Assembly: GCA_001604495.1 (NCBI GenBank) | Contig: LVBR01000184.1 | Coordinates: 1-5,471 of the forward strand | Length of the DNA: 5,471 nt | Origin: Acholeplasmatales bacterium Tener_01 | GTDB lineage: Bacteria > Bacillota_I > Bacilli_A > ML615J-28 > CAG-698 | Direction of reading: 5' to 3' | Part shown: positions 5,201-5,471 of the stretch, piece after piece | Layout: every line of letters starts with the position of its first letter | Numbering within the stretch: the stretch's first letter is position 1 | Made by a program: the position numbers and the translations under genes | The notes under the pieces: generated by a model | What the model was told of the DNA's origin: nothing | Databases searched by the model: none | Seen by the model: only the letters and a program-made list of their open reading frames with translations

Positions 5201-5326
5201 CTAACATTTGCTTAACCTGTAATTCCGGCCCGAAGGGATTGGCGTGAAAATTGCACCAAAGGAGCGTAGCGACGACTTGCAATTTTCATGACAAAAGGAA
5301 TTATCAGGTTGAAGCAGTTGTTAGAC
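5199..5326 (-). other. attC: attC-F recombination site (end of the right-edge cassette)
   Basis: On the minus strand the site runs from R'' GTCTAAC to R' GTTAGGA, 128 bp. The arms, side branch CCC-GAA-GGG and apical stem match attC-B almost base for base. They differ only near the apical loop (TTGCACC against TTGCCAC, and one extra T) and in the variable core ends. The unpaired plus-strand G is at 5311. Confidence 0.93.
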
Positions 5327-5334
5327 GCATTTTA

Positions 5335-5471
5335 TTAAAGGAATAGATCCCAATTATTTTCAAATTCCTTTAAGGGACCGTAATTAATCCCGGGAATTGA
5401 TGACACTTTATTTCTATAAGATGATCCCCAAAATTTATCGATATCATTAAGTAATGTACTTCCTAGAACTA
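5335..5471 (-). CDS. Unknown protein, 3' end only
   Basis: A minus-strand frame is open from the right edge for 44 codons and ends at TAA (5335-5337), followed at once by a second TAA. The peptide contains NDIDKFWGSSYRNK and ends in KEFENNWDLFL, with normal amino-acid balance. The stop lies about 10 bases before the R'' core of attC-F, the expected place for a cassette gene. Too little is visible to name a family. Confidence 0.7.
   Translation of the reverse strand, partial: VLGSTLLNDIDKFWGSSYRNKVSSIPGINYGPLKEFENNWDLFL

Larger units (their letters stand above)
1..5471 (-). mobile_element. Integron gene-cassette array (internal part)
   Basis: Six copies of an imperfect inverted-repeat site (CTAACA..TGCTTAACCTG on the left, CAGGTTGAAGCA..TGTTAG on the right) alternate with single minus-strand genes. 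This is the layout of an integron cassette array. Complete cassettes, cut between G and TT of each minus-strand GTTAG, are 4604-5204 (601 bp), 3930-4603 (674 bp), 3222-3929 (708 bp), 1606-3221 (1616 bp) and 822-1605 (784 bp). Each starts with 8 or 9 bases that are the reverse complement of the bases at its own attC entry, which confirms the unit boundaries. All genes point the same way, so the integrase and attI should lie to the right of the window. Neither is present here. The single-type attC set suggests a sedentary chromosomal integron rather than a mixed mobile one; this is an inference. Confidence 0.93.

Noticed and set aside
816..5326. CRISPR array or dispersed REP-type repeats
   Set aside because: The repeats are over 100 bp with variable middles, each follows a gene, and their ends satisfy integron core rules. 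There are no short uniform spacers.

Overview
This window is an internal slice of an integron gene-cassette array, read on the minus strand (right to left). Six attC recombination sites of 108 to 128 bp define five complete cassettes, plus the 3' end of one cassette at the right edge and the 5' part of another at the left edge. The DNA is AT-rich and the genes look bacterial, with AAGGAG-type ribosome sites. The attC outer arms, the GTCGCTTCGCTC-type loop and the low GC recall, from memory, chromosomal integrons of oral and animal-associated treponemes (Spirochaetota). No integrase, attI or rRNA is present, so the host is an inference.

Reading right to left, the layout is: (0) 3' end of an unknown gene (5335-5471), then attC-F; (1) cassette 4604-5204, a secreted 147-aa protein, then attC-E; (2) cassette 3930-4603, a secreted 121-aa protein, then attC-D; (3) cassette 3222-3929, a DUF3788-type protein with a plausible private promoter, then attC-C; (4) cassette 1606-3221, a 491-aa OLD-like ATPase plus TOPRIM protein whose stop codon lies inside attC-B; (5) cassette 822-1605, a 69-aa two-helix membrane protein and about 300 bp of non-coding DNA, then attC-A; (6) the first 248 codons of a ParB/Srx-fold protein running off the left edge.

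Two internal checks support this reading. In all five complete cassettes, the first 8 to 9 bases are identical to the reverse complement of the bases entering that cassette's own attC, as expected for units excised as circles. In all six sites the extra unpaired base of the inner arm is a G on the plus strand, which fixes the plus strand as the recombining bottom strand and minus as the gene-reading direction.

The genes do not form a pathway; each is a separate mobile unit. The ATPase-TOPRIM cassette is the best candidate for phage or plasmid defence. The ParB-like cassette is a weaker one. The most unusual feature is a GC-rich mini-hairpin that begins exactly after the 8-bp terminus in five of six cassettes, sometimes followed by a conserved GAGGAAAT block. 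It suggests that attC and leader travel together as one module independent of the gene.
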